From JAHDFB01 sp965658745 (GTDB lineage Bacteria > Bacteroidota > Bacteroidia > Chitinophagales > Saprospiraceae), in the NCBI GenBank assembly GCA_965658745.1, contig CBFHTK010000012.1:1-64000 (forward strand): a stretch of DNA of 64,000 nucleotides. The letters are read 5' to 3'. The notes below the pieces were generated by a model, which worked only from the letters and a program-made list of their open reading frames with translations, was not told the origin of the DNA and ran no database searches. A program made the position numbers and the translations under genes. Shown piece by piece: positions 62,280 to 64,000 of this stretch (its first letter is position 1; each line of letters opens with the position of its first letter).

Positions 62280-62765
62280 ATGGGAATTTTTGATTTTTTC
62301 AAAAAGGCAGGAAAAAGTGTCTTCAAGAATGAAGAAGCAGAAGCTGCTAAAGCAGATGCGGATGCAGCAGCTTCGAAAGCAGCTAATTTACGCAAAGTCA
62401 ATCTTCTAGAGGACATCGTTCGATCAACAGGAATTGACATCGAAGAACTAGACATTGTTTTAAACGGAGATGTAATAATAGTGAATGGAAGCGCTAATAA
62501 TCAAGCAGAAAAAGAAAAGGTCATTCTTGCTTTAGGTAATGTTGACGGAATCGCAGCTGTAGATGATAGACTAGTCGTGGAAGAAAATGTTCCCGAATCT
62601 AAGTTCTATACGGTAAAGAGTGGAGACACATTATCAAAAATTGCAAAAGCACATTATAGTGACGCGATGAAGTACATGGAAATCTTTGAGGCTAATCAAC
62701 CATTACTGGAAGATCCAAATAAGATATACCCAGGGCAAGTACTGAGAATTCCTGATCTTAGTTAG
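62280..62765 (+). CDS. BON-LysM domain protein (Kbp/YgaU-like)
   Basis: A 161-residue cytosolic protein. An Ala-rich N-terminal helix (EAAKADADAAASKAANL) precedes a BON domain (about 45-100: VLNGDVIIVNGSANNQAEKEKVILALGNVDGIAAVDD) and a C-terminal LysM domain (about 109-158: YTVKSGDTLSKIAKAHYSD, IFEANQPLLEDPNKIYPGQVLRIP). This is the layout of E. coli Kbp (YgaU), a potassium-binding protein. No signal peptide is present, as in Kbp. The terminator follows directly. Confidence 0.93.
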   Translation: MGIFDFFKKAGKSVFKNEEAEAAKADADAAASKAANLRKVNLLEDIVRSTGIDIEELDIVLNGDVIIVNGSANNQAEKEKVILALGNVDGIAAVDDRLVVEENVPESKFYTVKSGDTLSKIAKAHYSDAMKYMEIFEANQPLLEDPNKIYPGQVLRIPDLS

Positions 62766-62787
62766 AAACCAGTTTTTACAAGACATC

Positions 62788-62822
62788 AAAAGGCTATGAA
62801 ATGACTTTCATGGCCTTTTTTA
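62788..62822 (+). terminator. Intrinsic terminator after the BON-LysM gene
   Basis: AAAAGGCTATGAAA/TTTCATGGCCTTTT (one G-T) over a 4-base loop TGAC, followed by a T-run. It lies between convergent genes. Confidence 0.85.
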
Positions 62823-62851
62823 TGCGCTACAGAGAATCAAGATAGAATAGA

Positions 62852-63805
62852 TTAATTCACTTGGTTTCGTATGTTATTCTTTTTAAAACCTTCGATATTT
62901 GATTTCGTTATTTTGAGAAGCTGTTTTCTTGCTTGAATGCTTGTCCAAGCTTGATGTGGAGTAACAATACAATTCTCCAATCTAAAGAGCAGACTATCTT
63001 CAGGTGGTTCTTTACTCATGACATCTATACAGGCAGCTAGAATTTGATTGGTTTGTAGAGCCTTAATCAATGCATCTTCGTCAACGATAGGTCCTCTAGC
63101 GCTGTTGACAAGGATTGCGGATTTCTTCATGTTCTTCAGAAAGTCAGAATCTACAAATCCTTTTGTTCCTTCATTTAGTGGAATATGTAAACTTATAATG
63201 TCAGAGGAGTTAATCATTTCTTCTTTAGAAACTAGTTTGTACTTAGATGGTATACTAAGCTTCTTTGTAGGATGATTCTGGATCAAAATAGTGGATCCAA
63301 AAGCACTAAAAGTATTGGCAACTTCTTGACCGATAGCACCAAATCCAATTATTCCGATAGTTTTTTCACTAAGTTCTTCAATTGAATGATCAAAATAGGT
63401 AAAATCTCGACTTCTGCTCCATCGACCTTCCCGCACTGAATTAGCATAATAAGAAACTCGATTATACACATGTAGTACCATAGCAAGAACGTGCTGTGCC
63501 ACTGATTTACTGCTGTAGTTAGCTGCATTGCAAACTGGAATGTTTCGTTTGTTTGCAGCTTCAATATCCACATTGTTGTATCCAGTTGCTGATACGCAAA
63601 TAAGCTTTAGTTTCGGACAAGATTCAATTAACTCAGCATTAAGAATCGTTTTGTTTGCAATTATGATGTCTGCATCTCCTACTCTTTCAAAAGTATCTTC
63701 AGGTTTTGTATGCTCATATACCTCTAAGTCTCCGTAAAGTGCGATCTCATCCCAACTTAAATCTCCAGGGTTAACTGCATACCCATCAGTCACAACAATC
63801 TTCAT
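62852..63805 (-). CDS. D-2-hydroxyacid dehydrogenase
   Basis: A 317-residue NAD-dependent enzyme of the D-isomer-specific 2-hydroxyacid dehydrogenase family. The dinucleotide-binding motif is TIGIIGFGAIGQEVA, the catalytic Arg lies in VNSARGPIVDEDAL, the Glu in DVMSKEPPEDS and the His in VTPHQAWTS. The N-terminal substrate-binding part (ICVSATGYNNVDIEAA) matches glycerate/hydroxypyruvate-type enzymes. Likely reactions are hydroxypyruvate or glyoxylate reduction. The partial DUF547 gene lies directly upstream, with 2 bases between. Confidence 0.9.
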   Translation of the reverse strand: MKIVVTDGYAVNPGDLSWDEIALYGDLEVYEHTKPEDTFERVGDADIIIANKTILNAELIESCPKLKLICVSATGYNNVDIEAANKRNIPVCNAANYSSKSVAQHVLAMVLHVYNRVSYYANSVREGRWSRSRDFTYFDHSIEELSEKTIGIIGFGAIGQEVANTFSAFGSTILIQNHPTKKLSIPSKYKLVSKEEMINSSDIISLHIPLNEGTKGFVDSDFLKNMKKSAILVNSARGPIVDEDALIKALQTNQILAACIDVMSKEPPEDSLLFRLENCIVTPHQAWTSIQARKQLLKITKSNIEGFKKNNIRNQVN

Positions 63806-63807
63806 AA

Positions 63808-64000
63808 TTACTGTTTATTCAAACTCCAATCATACTCCTTAAAAGTTATTTTGGCATTCTGTATATTGACGTCACTATATCTAACTACAAAATCCTTTAC
63901 ACCTTTGAAATCATTACCATACCAATCAAATATTTTTGAGAGTCTCAGTTCTGATTTAGATATTTTATTATAAGTAGCGTTATTGATAAAAGACACCGTC
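63808..64000 (-). CDS. DUF547 protein, C-terminal end (partial at window edge)
   Basis: The frame ends in a stop at 63808 and continues beyond the right edge of the window. The visible residues (LRLSKIFDWYGNDFKGVKDFVVRY, ITFKEYDWSLNKQ) match the C-terminal end of DUF547, including the closing YDWSLN motif and the SKIFDWY segment. The Met at 63996 is internal and not a start. DUF547 proteins in Bacteroidota are usually exported and of unknown function. Confidence 0.8.
   Translation of the reverse strand, partial: TVSFINNATYNKISKSELRLSKIFDWYGNDFKGVKDFVVRYSDVNIQNAKITFKEYDWSLNKQ

Noticed and set aside
1..64000. CRISPR array, prophage, insertion sequence or defence island
   Set aside because: No regularly spaced repeats, integrases, transposases, phage structural genes or known defence genes could be found.

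Overview
The window is AT-rich DNA from a member of the Bacteroidota (Bacteroidetes). The evidence is a type A T9SS sorting domain, a PorE-like T9SS lipoprotein, a SecDF fusion, sigma/FecR/TonB-receptor/DUF4249 gene sets, a Bacteroidota-type RpoD, a NrtR/AraR-like Nudix regulator, DUF3810 and carotenoid (CrtI/CrtD + CruF) genes, and Bacteroidota -7 promoter elements of the form TAnnTTTG. The large surface proteins and signal-peptide lipoproteins would suit the Saprospiria or Cytophagia, but lineage below phylum is inference. A 63-base run of N (23472-23534) marks this as a draft assembly. There is no rRNA operon, CRISPR array, prophage or insertion sequence. One tRNA gene (His) is present.

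Layout. 0.1-2.1 kb: a broken T9SS-type surface protein gene and a lipoprotein built from four tandem repeats. 2.2-8.5 kb: a TetR regulator divergent from a three-gene export operon (ABC protein, HlyD-type adaptor, TolC-type channel), followed by a frameshifted pyruvate-kinase-like remnant. 8.6-17.4 kb: M1 peptidase, IgGFc-binding-domain secreted protein, PhoD phosphatase, HerA-type ATPase, nuclease and acetyltransferase. 17.5-24.6 kb: housekeeping and stress genes (outer-membrane barrel, futalosine-hydrolase-like protein, DUF3810 peptidase, thioredoxin, DUF58, Hsp15, PPK2, YpdA with the assembly gap, GNAT). 24.8-31.9 kb: tRNA-His, GT-C membrane glycosyltransferase, Nudix-type regulator, RlmH, rhomboid, PruA, CoaD and a TPR protein. 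32-37.8 kb: MenB, a PLP decarboxylase, a WG-repeat lipoprotein and dihydrolipoamide dehydrogenase. 37.8-44.9 kb: a membrane-protein gene with an in-frame stop, then an ECF-sigma / FecR / TonB receptor / second FecR / DUF4249 uptake system on the minus strand. 44.9-50.4 kb: HMG-CoA lyase, enoyl-CoA hydratase and a small glycosyltransferase cluster with a nuclease-like protein. 50.4-55.8 kb: amine-oxidase-family and CrtI-family flavoproteins, CruF-like protein and a primary-type sigma factor. 55.9-64 kb: a broken CAP-domain gene, a PorE-like T9SS lipoprotein, SecDF, a BON-LysM protein, a D-2-hydroxyacid dehydrogenase and the C-terminal end of a DUF547 protein.

How genes work together. SecDF and the PorE-like protein serve export of signal-peptide proteins, including the IgGFc-domain protein with its C-terminal sorting domain. 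The sigma/FecR/receptor group is a self-regulated TonB-dependent uptake locus. The TetR/ABC/HlyD/TolC group looks like a self-repressed tripartite exporter, although its ATPase has lost most canonical catalytic motifs. CrtI/CrtD and CruF point to an acyclic-end carotenoid pigment.

The most notable oddities are: four separate genes broken by in-frame stops or frameshifts, each otherwise readable; an ABC ATPase lacking signature, Q-loop and H-loop residues; a tRNA-His with two adjacent U-U mismatches in the acceptor stem; a futalosine-hydrolase-like gene with an altered active-site motif in a genome that also has MenB; a duplicated anti-sigma gene downstream of a TonB receptor; and a four-repeat lipoprotein of unknown function. 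I do not see a clearly new multi-gene defence or mobile system.
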